DNA from: Oceanobacillus arenosus
Lineage (GTDB): Bacteria > Bacillota > Bacilli > Bacillales > Amphibacillaceae
NCBI RefSeq assembly: GCF_003369575.1
Contig: NZ_PIOC01000024.1
Span: 1-64,000 of the forward strand
DNA: 64,000 nt
Direction of reading: 5' to 3'
Below the pieces are notes generated by a model. That model was not told the origin of the DNA. It made no database searches and saw only the letters and a list, made by a program, of their open reading frames with translations. Positions 1-7,409 of this stretch are shown in pieces. The position numbers and the translations under genes are program-made. The stretch's first letter is position 1. The number at the start of each line of letters is the position of its first letter.

Positions 1-78
1 TTAATTGATGGGGCATTTTCTAGAGGTATTAGGATAATGAGACATAGTGATGCGCTTAAGCATTATAATCTTATTTAA
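1..78 (+). CDS. Phage distal tail-like protein, C-terminal end (partial)
   Basis: The frame open from base 1 ends at TAA 76-78 and gives 25 residues ending HYNLI. The gene starts outside the window. Its place directly before the tail-associated protein suggests the distal tail (Dit) protein of a siphovirus. Only this tail piece is visible, so the identity rests on position alone; another tail gene is possible. Confidence 0.45.
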   Translation, partial: LIDGAFSRGIRIMRHSDALKHYNLI

Positions 79-128
79 TCCATAAATGGAACAAACTTCT
101 AACTAACTGAATTAAAGATAACTAACAA

Positions 129-155
129 AAGCATCTCACTCGAGGTGCTTTTTAT
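129..155 (+). terminator. Intrinsic terminator T1 between tail genes
   Basis: AAGCATCTC (129-137) pairs with GAGGTGCTT (142-150) around a 4-base loop, with one G-U pair, followed by a T tract. The same hairpin recurs at 3473 and, with changes, at 4000. It overlaps the upstream end of the next gene's reading frame, which argues against the most upstream GTG start (145). Confidence 0.7.
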
Positions 156-156
156 T

Positions 157-2175
157 TTGGAGGTGAATAACATCCTAACAATAAAAACAAAAGACCTAAC
201 CGAATTAGGCATCCTAGAGAACGCATATAAAATAAGCTATGAGAAGCACCTCAATGAATTGTGGAGTGCTTCTTTTTGCTTACCCATAGACGATCCTAAA
301 AAAGAAATATGTGAACCATTTAACGTTGTAGAGATCATCGAGGACCAAACAAACGAATTTATTGGCTTATTCCGTATCATCCCAGAAGAAACTAGGTTAT
401 TAGACAATGAAGTAACATACCAATTAGAGCACGTTCTAGCTACATTGCTAGATAGCGTGCTTTTTAAATACCATCAACCAGGTATTAACATCACGACAGC
501 AGATAACATTCAATACATTCTCGATAAGCAAAAAACAAAGCATTGGAAAAAGGGTACAGTTGCTTTTCGACGATATTTCCAATACTCATTCGAAAATGAA
601 AATGGATTACTTGCTCCTATACTATCCATTCCTAAGCCGTTTAACGTACCCTATGAATGGACATATGACACGGTTAATTACCCTTGGACACTAAACCTAG
701 TCGAACCTACCGAAGTAGTCACAGGTGAGCTTAGATGGGGAAAGAATATGGGTTCATTTGATGAAGTGATAGATCCGACTGAAATAGTAAATAGAATCTA
801 TCCATTAGGTGCTGGGGAAGGTGTAAATCAATTAGATATTACAAGCGTTAATAACGGTGTGCCTTACTTGGAAGATGCTGAATCAATCGCTAAATACGGC
901 TTACGTGAGTACATTTGGATTGATGGGCGATTTACTAATGCCGAATCATTAAAAGCATCTGGCCAAAGCATATTAGATCAGTGGAAGATTCCCAAAATAT
1001 CTTTAACTGCTAAGGGTGCCGATTTATCAGTTAAACCAGAATTTGCACACGAGAAAAACCGTTTAGGTGATTTAGTTAATATTATTGTTCCAGATAATCT
1101 TGGCGGTGAAAAAGTTTACACTGTACGCATCATTACAGAATCTAAGAATGATTTAACTGGCAAGTATGAGGATATTGATTTTGGGCTTAACAATAAGCTG
1201 GATGATATTGCAACTACCCAAGCAGACCAGGAACGTAAGCAGCAGGTGAATGACGCTTATAGTATGGGAGCAACAAACATTTTAAACAGTGACCAAACGG
1301 ATAATGCGGATCCAGAGCATCCGGTGAAATTCAGAATAAGGATTCCGGAAGATGCCGTTAACATTAATTTTATGGAATTGTCCTGGTACACGGACTATTT
1401 CAGAGGTAATCACAAAGGAGCTAAGTCAGGAGGGCATTATCAAAAAGAATCGGTTGTACAGTCGAAATCAACTAAAAGTGGTGGCGGAAATACAAGTGGT
1501 CCTTCAAGCAGGACAACAAGCGGCCCATCAAGTCGAAAAACAAGTGCTTCAGGTGGAGGGGGTACTTCGGGACCATCTAGCAGAAATACTACTACAAGCG
1601 GTGGTGAATCTTCTGTTTCAAGTACAACAAAGCTATTTCCTAAAGAAGTGCTTCAGATAACATCTGGGCCATCGACTGATGTTCATGAAGCACATACTCA
1701 TTTAGTAAACATATCTGGGGATGGTAGATTTGACCATAATCACACTGTTCCACTTCCTGCACATTCACACGGAATGGATCACACGCATACAGTTCCAAGC
1801 CACACTCACGACATGGATCATACCCATGACATGGACCATACTCATGAACTGCCAGAGCATACCCATGATTTTGAAGTAACGATACCGCCTATTGAGATTC
1901 CGGAACATACTCACGATCCCATCTACGGTATCTATGAGCATGATGCTAAACCAACGAAACTTGAAATCAAAGTGGACGGTACCATTATTCCAGCGACTAC
2001 TTTGCAGGGAGAAAACTTGGACTTAACTCCATACCTTATGAAAGATAATAAAGGAAATATTCAACGAAATAGGTTTGCAGAAGTGGAAATCAGGCCAGTT
2101 GATGAGCTTGCTCGAATTAGTGCAACTGTTATTTGGGGGCTCTTCATTAGAAGCCAAAAGGGGGTGACGCTATAA
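157..2175 (+). CDS. Phage tail-associated protein (Tal / minor structural protein)
   Basis: About 670 residues. The N-terminal half (through roughly base 1240) resembles the phage minor structural / prophage tail endopeptidase family that forms the tail tip baseplate hub. Then follows a low-complexity Ser/Gly segment (bases 1470-1625) with repeated TSGPSSR units, and a His-rich stretch (bases 1680-1915) with about ten HxH pairs (HTH, HSH, HNH) spaced by short loops, ending in a compact C-terminal domain. HxH motifs in trimeric phage tail fibres can bind metal ions; this role is inferred here. The start is unsure: GTG 145 lies in a terminator; TTG 157 and GTG 163 are alternatives, and GGAGG at 159-163 could even serve a start near 172. 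Confidence 0.85.
   Translation: MEVNNILTIKTKDLTELGILENAYKISYEKHLNELWSASFCLPIDDPKKEICEPFNVVEIIEDQTNEFIGLFRIIPEETRLLDNEVTYQLEHVLATLLDSVLFKYHQPGINITTADNIQYILDKQKTKHWKKGTVAFRRYFQYSFENENGLLAPILSIPKPFNVPYEWTYDTVNYPWTLNLVEPTEVVTGELRWGKNMGSFDEVIDPTEIVNRIYPLGAGEGVNQLDITSVNNGVPYLEDAESIAKYGLREYIWIDGRFTNAESLKASGQSILDQWKIPKISLTAKGADLSVKPEFAHEKNRLGDLVNIIVPDNLGGEKVYTVRIITESKNDLTGKYEDIDFGLNNKLDDIATTQADQERKQQVNDAYSMGATNILNSDQTDNADPEHPVKFRIRIPEDAVNINFMELSWYTDYFRGNHKGAKSGGHYQKESVVQSKSTKSGGGNTSGPSSRTTSGPSSRKTSASGGGGTSGPSSRNTTTSGGESSVSSTTKLFPKEVLQITSGPSTDVHEAHTHLVNISGDGRFDHNHTVPLPAHSHGMDHTHTVPSHTHDMDHTHDMDHTHELPEHTHDFEVTIPPIEIPEHTHDPIYGIYEHDAKPTKLEIKVDGTIIPATTLQGENLDLTPYLMKDNKGNIQRNRFAEVEIRPVDELARISATVIWGLFIRSQKGVTL
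243..277 (+). terminator. Terminator-like hairpin inside the tail gene
   Basis: GAAGCAC (243-249) can pair with GTGCTTC (266-272), followed by five T. The left arm repeats the AAGCACCTC arm of the nearby intergenic terminators. It lies about 90 bases into the coding region, so it may be chance, a copied terminator, or an attenuator. Confidence 0.3.
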
Positions 2176-2193
2176 TAATTATTTGAATCTTTA

Positions 2194-2245
2194 TTGGTTT
2201 AGTCACGTAATATTAGTATAATGAGGTAAAAAGGACGTGACTAAA
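2194..2245 (+). promoter_or_regulatory. Promoter and 11-bp inverted repeat of the phage lipoprotein gene
   Basis: TATAAT at 2217-2222 lies 17 bases after TTGGTT at 2194-2199, a reasonable SigA promoter. A perfect inverted repeat, TTTAGTCACGT (2198-2208) and ACGTGACTAAA (2235-2245), brackets the -10 and ends one base before the ATG. It could be an operator bound by a prophage repressor, or form an mRNA/DNA hairpin. Confidence 0.6.
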
Positions 2246-2246
2246 T

Positions 2247-2771
2247 ATGAAGAAAGTGTCGTTTTTACTTTTGGGATTAATTTTATTAGCAGCATGTGGA
2301 ACTGCCGAAAAAGAATCTAAACCTGCTGCCCAGATGTCTGCAGTATCAAATAATTCTATTGAACTAGTAGAAGTGGATGCACCGGCTGAAGAAAAGGAAG
2401 TGGTAGACATACCAACAGAACGAACAGTTGATACAGGACCGAACTATCCATGGCAGAACTTTTCAACAGGCAAAATTGAAGAATTACAGCAATCAGGCGA
2501 AACAGTATATTTGTTTAGTGATGCTGAAGAGTTCGAAGATGCATTAGTAAAAAGTGTAACCAGGGAATATGAAGAGCATGTGGATGTAGACCAAACGATT
2601 TCTATTTTCGCTAATTATTTAGATTTATTTATCCAAGAAGTAAGCCCAGTGGTAGATAACCAAGAGTATTTTGACAAGATGCAAGAAGTAGAGGAAACAA
2701 TGATAGAAAAGGAATATGAGCAGGTTCCAGATTTAATAGAAGAAGCGAAAACACTTAGAGAATCCGAATAG
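2247..2771 (+). CDS. Prophage-encoded lipoprotein
   Basis: 174 residues with a type II signal peptide: Lys at 2-3, a hydrophobic stretch and the lipobox LLAAC with Cys at about residue 17. The mature part is acidic, rich in Glu, with no family recognised. It sits among late phage genes but has its own promoter, so it is a candidate lysogenic-conversion ('moron') gene expressed in the lysogen. Some phage lipoproteins block superinfection; that role is only a guess here. No clear strong ribosome site: AAGG at 2231-2234 is 12 bases from the ATG. Confidence 0.75.
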   Translation: MKKVSFLLLGLILLAACGTAEKESKPAAQMSAVSNNSIELVEVDAPAEEKEVVDIPTERTVDTGPNYPWQNFSTGKIEELQQSGETVYLFSDAEEFEDALVKSVTREYEEHVDVDQTISIFANYLDLFIQEVSPVVDNQEYFDKMQEVEETMIEKEYEQVPDLIEEAKTLRESE

Positions 2772-2809
2772 GGTTCTTTTTTATAGGTAAAAAGAAGGGT
2801 TATTGTTTT

Positions 2810-2847
2810 CTCCTGTCGAATATAGTAGTAAATAAGATTAACAGGAG
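2810..2847 (+). promoter_or_regulatory. Inverted repeat covering the ribosome site of the next gene
   Basis: CTCCTGT (2810-2816) is the exact complement of ACAGGAG (2841-2847), and the right arm is the ribosome-binding site of the gene starting at 2856. If both arms are transcribed, the site could be hidden in a hairpin. TATAGT (2821-2826) in the loop could alternatively be a -10 element. Confidence 0.4.
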
Positions 2848-2855
2848 GTTGAATA

Positions 2856-3467
2856 ATGATTTTTACAATTAATGCAGTTAAGATTATATTTCCTACTCAC
2901 AGATTAAAAAATGATGGAGAATTCAGGAATATAGAAAAGGAAAATGAAAGTAATGTTTTAGATAATGATATGACATTTTCATCTTATAATAGTGCAGATT
3001 TATGGTTAGAAAGAAACAAGACAGTAACAATTGATGGTCAGATAGTAGAAACAAAACCTGAATCCTTTGGTTTAACAGACACAACAATTGAGTTGATGTC
3101 CCATAGAACAGAAAAACCTAAAAGGGAGTTTATTACTAAAGAAGAATTAAAAGAAACCTTGTTGGCTGGTGATGATAATTATACTAACGTTTTAACGATT
3201 GATTGGGACGGTAATCTACATTTGACACCATTTAACCAATTAAGATTCAAGAATGATTGTGCAGTAAGATTAGAAAGTTTTGGTGCTGGAAATGGATATG
3301 TAGGTTCAACTTCATTTTTAAATCATTTCGAAAACACGTATTTAAGCTTGCTTGAAGCATGGCTCTGGCATTTAAATTCAGAACAGAACCAGTATAAGGA
3401 TGATCCTGCAAATAAAACGGAAGAACAATTACTAAAAGAAATTAAGGAAACTTATAATAATTTATAA
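2856..3467 (+). CDS. Hypothetical prophage protein
   Basis: 203 residues, strong ribosome site AGGAGG 8 bases before ATG. No family recognised. No signal peptide or membrane segment. The middle (IDWDGNLHLTPF, about residues 109-120) and the Trp/Leu-rich part near residue 160 look like a folded soluble domain; the C-terminus is charged and probably helical. It stands between the lipoprotein and the lysis genes and has its own terminator, so it may be another accessory gene rather than a structural one. Confidence 0.6.
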   Translation: MIFTINAVKIIFPTHRLKNDGEFRNIEKENESNVLDNDMTFSSYNSADLWLERNKTVTIDGQIVETKPESFGLTDTTIELMSHRTEKPKREFITKEELKETLLAGDDNYTNVLTIDWDGNLHLTPFNQLRFKNDCAVRLESFGAGNGYVGSTSFLNHFENTYLSLLEAWLWHLNSEQNQYKDDPANKTEEQLLKEIKETYNNL

Positions 3468-3472
3468 TTTAA

Positions 3473-3498
3473 AGCATCTCAATCGAGGTGCTTTTTTC
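3473..3498 (+). terminator. Intrinsic terminator T2
   Basis: AAGCATCTC (3473-3481) pairs with GAGGTGCTT (3486-3494) and runs into six T. Nearly identical to T1 at 129. Confidence 0.8.
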
Positions 3499-3556
3499 AT
3501 GCGCAAATATAGAGAGTTAGAAGGGGGAAAATTAAAATAAAAAGGGAGTTGTTAAT

Positions 3557-4000
3557 GTGGGAGGTTTTAATTTGGAACATTTAGAGGCTGCAAGATTTTT
3601 CTTATTTGGGGATGTAAAATTTTTGCATCTGTTGTTACTATTAATGGCTTTGGATATTATCACCGGTGTTGCTAAGGCCATTAAAAATGAAAACTTATGG
3701 TCAAGAAAATCACTATTTGGTTATGCTAGAAAATTGCTAGTGCTAGTCGTGATTATCTTAGCCAATGTAGTTGATCAAATACTTGGATTACAAGGAGCGG
3801 TTACTTATGCGACTGTCCTTTTTTATATTGCCAATGAAGGATTATCCATCACGGAAAATTTAGCGCAGGTAGGTGTACTTGTACCTCAGAATTTAGCAGA
3901 AAAGTTAAAGCACATTGATTCTAAAAGTGCTACTGAAGAAATCGGCGAGGAAATGCTGGGAACAAAAATCGATGAAGAATTAAAGAAAGATGATAAATAA
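3557..4000 (+). CDS. Phage holin (toxin secretion/phage lysis holin family)
   Basis: 147 residues. Holins form membrane lesions that let the endolysin reach the wall. The motif LDIITGVAKA after the first membrane segment, followed by a basic stretch (SRKSLFGYARK) and two further hydrophobic helices, is typical of the Holin_4 family. The tail is charged and cytosolic. Start is GTG 3557 with GGGAG 8 bases upstream; ATG 3555 is in another frame. The gene directly precedes the endolysin, the usual lysis cassette order. Confidence 0.9.
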   Translation: MGGFNLEHLEAARFFLFGDVKFLHLLLLLMALDIITGVAKAIKNENLWSRKSLFGYARKLLVLVVIILANVVDQILGLQGAVTYATVLFYIANEGLSITENLAQVGVLVPQNLAEKLKHIDSKSATEEIGEEMLGTKIDEELKKDDK

Positions 4001-4026
4001 GACATCTCACTGAGGTGTCTTTTATA
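4000..4026 (+). terminator. Intrinsic terminator T3
   Basis: AGACATCTC (4000-4008) pairs with GAGGTGTCT (4012-4020) and is followed by T. A covarying version of T1/T2: arm bases changed together (GC to AC with GT to GT wobble), so the hairpin itself is kept. Confidence 0.75.
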
Positions 4027-4051
4027 ATTTAAAAAGGGAGAGATTAAATAA

Positions 4052-4873
4052 ATGAGTGCAAAAACAGATAATTTTCTAAATAAGATTAAACCAGGTGCAT
4101 TGCAACTTTGGAGTAAGTTTGGTATCTTGCCATCGGTTGCAGCAGGACAAGCTGCCCTAGAATCAGCATGGGGTGCAAGTGGTCTTGCTACTAAGTATAA
4201 TAACTTATTTGGTATTAAAGGTTCTTACAACGGCAATAGCGCGATGATGGATACATGGGAGGTTTATGGCGGTGAACGGTATGATATTAAAGATAACTTT
4301 AGGGCTTATCCTAATTGGTCAACATCTATCCTTGACTATTGTGTATTCCTAACAGTCAATCAACGTTATAAGGCTGCAATTGGTGTAAGTGATTATAAAA
4401 AACAAATCACTGCAATCCATAAAGCAGGATATGCTACTGATCCAAAATATGCTAGTAAGGTAATTAATATCATCAATACGTACAATTTGGATGTGTGGGA
4501 TAGAGAGGTTTTAACTAATAACAAAGTCGCAAATAAGCCTGCAGACAAGCCTAAAAAGTCAACTATCAGTGTTAGTACCTACACGGTTAAAAGTGGTGAC
4601 AAGCTCTCTAAAATAGCTAAAGACCATAATACGACTGTTGCTAAACTTGCCGATATTAATAATATCAGTAATCCAAACTTAATACACGTTGGTCAAAAAA
4701 TAAAATTAACCGGATCTACTGCAGCTACGAAGAATTATCATACGGTAAAAAGCGGTGATACGGTTTCAGCTTTATCGAATAAGTATGGTTCTACCTGGGC
4801 GCAAATTAAGTCCTGGAATGGTTTAGATAAAAACTATACAATTTATGCGGGTCAAAAATTAAGAGTGAAATAA
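4052..4873 (+). CDS. Phage endolysin: GH73 glucosaminidase with two LysM domains
   Basis: 273 residues. N-terminal FlgJ/Acm-type N-acetylglucosaminidase domain (about 1-150) with the catalytic Glu in AALESAWG and the following NNLFGIK motif of GH73. Two LysM wall-binding repeats follow ([13 protein letters not shown] around 175 and [13 protein letters not shown] around 230). It cuts peptidoglycan glycan strands for host lysis and depends on the upstream holin since no signal peptide is seen. Ribosome site GGGAGAG precedes the ATG. Confidence 0.93.
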   Translation: MSAKTDNFLNKIKPGALQLWSKFGILPSVAAGQAALESAWGASGLATKYNNLFGIKGSYNGNSAMMDTWEVYGGERYDIKDNFRAYPNWSTSILDYCVFLTVNQRYKAAIGVSDYKKQITAIHKAGYATDPKYASKVINIINTYNLDVWDREVLTNNKVANKPADKPKKSTISVSTYTVKSGDKLSKIAKDHNTTVAKLADINNISNPNLIHVGQKIKLTGSTAATKNYHTVKSGDTVSALSNKYGSTWAQIKSWNGLDKNYTIYAGQKLRVK

Positions 4874-4876
4874 ATC

Positions 4877-4911
4877 AATGCCCCTAGCCATTGATGTTAG
4901 GGGCATTTTTC
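4877..4911. terminator. Bidirectional terminator after the endolysin
   Basis: AATGCCCCTA (4877-4886) pairs with TAGGGGCATT (4898-4907), with T tract on the plus strand and A tract before the left arm less marked. It ends the rightward late operon and serves the convergent small gene. Confidence 0.8.
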
Positions 4912-5112
4912 TTACTTCTTAACAAAATATACTTTAACCTCTCCAGACAATGCCGCACTAATTCTGTCACATTCCTCTTTACTTGGTGTATCACGATAAG
5001 CGTTATACCAGCTTTCTTTATTTGACCACTCTGATTCTCCATACTCCTCATAATCTTCCCAATCCTTCCAATCGCCAAATCCCGTTAAATGATTATCAAA
5101 TTTCTTGGACAT
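4912..5112 (-). CDS. Small hypothetical prophage protein, Trp/Glu-rich
   Basis: 66 residues from the ATG at 5112, chosen because GGAGGGG (5120-5126 on the minus strand) sits 7 bases upstream; the frame could extend 7 codons further without a ribosome site. The middle is rich in Asp, Glu, Trp and Tyr (DWKDWEDYEEYGESEW); no family recognised. Convergent with the late operon, so probably expressed from a different programme than lysis. Confidence 0.6.
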   Translation of the reverse strand: MSKKFDNHLTGFGDWKDWEDYEEYGESEWSNKESWYNAYRDTPSKEECDRISAALSGEVKVYFVKK

Positions 5113-5179
5113 AATAAATCCCCTCCTAACCATACAATCGAATCAGATGGTCAAAAGGGGGTGTGAAATTAAAAATTAT

Positions 5180-5356
5180 TTATCTTAATTCTTCAAAGAA
5201 ATCATATTGGTGAATTATTTCTTTGTATGTACCTTCGTCTTTTTTATCAACTCGCTTTACACAATCCTGGTGCAGCACGGTATTTCCGATGTCCAGATAC
5301 ACTAAGTCGCTATCTTGATATTCTGTTTCACAAGCAGGACAACGCATTTTTAGCAT
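5180..5356 (-). CDS. Small CPxC zinc-ribbon-like prophage protein
   Basis: 58 residues starting MLKMRCPACE, with GGAGGTGAG 5 bases before the ATG at 5356. CPAC near the N-terminus and a later His-x-Asp-Cys (HQDC) give Cys/His spacing like a small zinc ribbon. The rest is hydrophilic and acidic at the end. No family recognised. It lies head to tail with the 66-residue gene and downstream of uvrX on the same strand. Confidence 0.65.
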   Translation of the reverse strand: MLKMRCPACETEYQDSDLVYLDIGNTVLHQDCVKRVDKKDEGTYKEIIHQYDFFEELR

Positions 5357-5430
5357 GATCTCACCTCCTGATTAATTATTTCTATAAAAGTTAATAAATT
5401 CCTTTGTATATTTCGTTAGATTTGTGTTAA

Positions 5431-6687
5431 TCAAGCAAAATGTCCACCAATTTTCTTACTACGTTCCCGTGTAATCCCAGCATCTGTATAGCTGGACGCT
5501 CGAAGGATTGCGGTTGTACCAAAACGATCACGAATCGAGTCCATTACATATCCAATATCGTTTTTCTTTGTGCGATCATCAAATAAGTCAAGCTGTATAT
5601 CCATTTCTTCTTTATCGTACAATTTAGTCAATCCAACATTAACGTGTCTAATCATACTTTTACCATCATAATATTCATTAAACATCTGCATGCAAACATC
5701 GTACATATCCATGGTCACGTTAGTAGGGATATCAACCGACTTTGATCGCGAAAATCCACCAGCTGTGTCTTTAGAGTAAGAGATACCGAGCTGTATTGTT
5801 CTCCCTGCTTTACCTCCAGTACGCGCTCTTCGACATGCTTCTTCACAAAGGTCTAAAATGCAGGCGCCCACTTCCTCACCAGTATAATCCCGAAGAAGGG
5901 CTATGCCATGACCAAATCCTTTTTGTTCAGTTTTAGTAAAATCACCAAATACAGGGCTTAAGTCAATCCCCCATGCATGCCAATACAGTTGCTCTCCCAT
6001 AATTCCGAAGCGTTTTTTAAGGCTGTCTAGACTATAATTCGCAATCTGTCCTAGTGTAACAATCCCCATACGATGCAAGTTTTTCGTCATTCGGTGACCA
6101 ATCCCCCAGATGGCCTGTATAGGTGATGGCCACAATTTTTCTTCCACATCCTCATATTTACATTCTGCAATTCCGGACTTTTTAGCATGCAGATCCATAA
6201 CGACTTTTGCAAGAAATTTATTATCACCGATTCCAATCGAAGCAGTAAGCCCAAAACTATCCATAATATCGTCTTTGATCCTTTTTGCTATTTCCCAGCG
6301 GTCGCCAAAAAGCTTACCTAAGCCATTAACCGTTACCCAAACTTCATCCACACTATAAACGTGTATAGCTTCCGGTGGGGCGTAATTATTGAGTAATTTG
6401 GTGATTTCAACTGACATTCTTAAATAATCTCCCATGTGGGCTGGGACAATAATAATATTTGGGTCATTCGGCAATTCAAAATAACGACTAACATTACTGA
6501 TTCCGTATCTTTTCTTTAAAGCAGGGGATGCAGCAAGTACAATACTGCCTGAACGATTAGGGTCTCCAACAACCGCAAGCATAACTTCCATAGGGTCATA
6601 CCCCAGCTTAACAGCCTCAATGCTTGCATAAAAGGAACGCATATCAATACAAAGCACATCATTTCTTGGATAAACGGAATAGTCCAC
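5431..6687 (-). CDS. uvrX: UvrX-like Y-family DNA polymerase
   Basis: 418 residues. Translesion polymerase of the DinB/UmuC superfamily, UvrX branch found on prophages such as SPbeta. Catalytic acidic residues are seen in CIDMRSFYASIE (Asp15) and YSVDE (Asp114, Glu115); the helix-hairpin-helix thumb region is near GIGHRMTKNL. A beta-clamp binding motif QLDLF lies near residue 370. Start is GTG 6687 with GAGGTG upstream. It is transcribed divergently from the WYL-like/yolD pair, with a LexA box at its promoter, so it should be induced by DNA damage together with prophage induction. Confidence 0.93.
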   Translation of the reverse strand: MDYSVYPRNDVLCIDMRSFYASIEAVKLGYDPMEVMLAVVGDPNRSGSIVLAASPALKKRYGISNVSRYFELPNDPNIIIVPAHMGDYLRMSVEITKLLNNYAPPEAIHVYSVDEVWVTVNGLGKLFGDRWEIAKRIKDDIMDSFGLTASIGIGDNKFLAKVVMDLHAKKSGIAECKYEDVEEKLWPSPIQAIWGIGHRMTKNLHRMGIVTLGQIANYSLDSLKKRFGIMGEQLYWHAWGIDLSPVFGDFTKTEQKGFGHGIALLRDYTGEEVGACILDLCEEACRRARTGGKAGRTIQLGISYSKDTAGGFSRSKSVDIPTNVTMDMYDVCMQMFNEYYDGKSMIRHVNVGLTKLYDKEEMDIQLDLFDDRTKKNDIGYVMDSIRDRFGTTAILRASSYTDAGITRERSKKIGGHFA

Positions 6688-6708
6688 CTAGATTCACCTC
6701 TTCATAAA

Positions 6709-6751
6709 GAACATTTGTTCTTATTATATCCAACAAAATTAATTTAATCAA
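6709..6751 (-). promoter_or_regulatory. uvrX promoter with LexA (SOS) box
   Basis: On the minus strand TTGATT (6746-6751) and TATAAT (6723-6728) are 17 bases apart. Just downstream GAACATTTGTTC (6709-6720) is a perfect GAAC-N4-GTTC LexA site of Bacillus type. Confidence 0.85.
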
Positions 6752-6786
6752 TGTAAATAAATTACAGTTTATATGTTCTGTTTTTG

Positions 6787-6808
6787 TGGTATACTAGAAC
6801 AAACGTTT
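6787..6808 (+). promoter_or_regulatory. SOS promoter of the yolD operon
   Basis: Extended -10 TGGTATACT (6787-6795) is followed by GAACAAACGTTT (6797-6808), one base from the GAAC-N4-GTTC LexA consensus. It drives the 71-residue gene and the yolD-like gene, divergent from uvrX. Confidence 0.75.
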
Positions 6809-6840
6809 GGAACACACATTCTATAATTGGAGGGTTCAGC

Positions 6841-7056
6841 ATGAAGGGATTATTAAATCGTTCGATGGAAAAAAGGGAAAAGATTGTTATCTTTTATATT
6901 GACCAGGATAATAACGTTACACAGCGATTTATTAGGGTAATCAGTATGGATGATGATTCCATATTGGCTTATTGTTTTTGGCGAAAAAAATTTAGGACAT
7001 TTAAGCATGAAAATATTCTTTCTGCTGGACCTGCAAGAAGAAAGGCGGCTATCTAA
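6841..7056 (+). CDS. Small WYL-like protein of the SOS cassette
   Basis: 71 residues; ATG 6841 has GGAGGG 7 bases upstream, so the longer frame is not used. The sequence (VTQRFIRVISMDDDSILAYC then RKKFRTFKHENILSA) resembles the core of a WYL domain, which senses ligands or DNA damage signals in other proteins, but no DNA-binding domain is present. Small proteins of this type are found beside yolD and uvrX in Bacillus mobile elements. Its stop codon directly abuts the next ATG, so the two are translationally coupled. Confidence 0.65.
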   Translation: MKGLLNRSMEKREKIVIFYIDQDNNVTQRFIRVISMDDDSILAYCFWRKKFRTFKHENILSAGPARRKAAI

Positions 7057-7383
7057 ATGAATGATCGTGGTACAAAGAAATGGACTTCATTAATGATGCC
7101 AGAACATATTGGAATGTTGAATGAGTATTGGGATAGTATGGATAATAAAATTAAACCTATTCTGGACGAACAACAATTAGATGAAATCGGTATTAAGCTG
7201 CACGAAGCCATAACCAAGGACTTAGAGGTAGAAATTACATACTATGGCAAGGGCAATCATGATTATCTCAGTATTAAAGAAAAAATTTATAGGATCGATT
7301 ACATTGATAAATACATCAAGATGGATAATTTTGACCGATCTAAAATTGAGTTTTGCGATATTCTGGATATAAATATTGTTTAG
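7057..7383 (+). CDS. YolD-like protein
   Basis: 108 residues. The start KKWTSLMMPEHIGMLNEYW is the hallmark of the YolD family, usually encoded next to Y-family polymerases (UvrX, YqjW) and under LexA control. The family is thought to act with the polymerase, possibly like UmuD in UmuCD; this is not proven. Second gene of the SOS operon, starting right at the previous stop. Its TAG lies in the shared terminator. Confidence 0.85.
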   Translation: MNDRGTKKWTSLMMPEHIGMLNEYWDSMDNKIKPILDEQQLDEIGIKLHEAITKDLEVEITYYGKGNHDYLSIKEKIYRIDYIDKYIKMDNFDRSKIEFCDILDINIV

Positions 7384-7409
7384 CCCCTAACTAGCAGGGG
7401 CTATTTTTT
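7381..7409. terminator. Bidirectional terminator between yolD and the ATPase gene
   Basis: TAGCCCCT (7381-7388) pairs with AGGGGCTA (7396-7403), followed by six T. The stem includes the last codons of both convergent genes. Confidence 0.8.

Noticed and set aside
1352-1660. 102-codon plus-strand frame inside the tail gene
   Set aside because: Entirely within the Ser/Gly repeat coding part in another frame; no ribosome site; Gln/Val-rich translation is an artefact.
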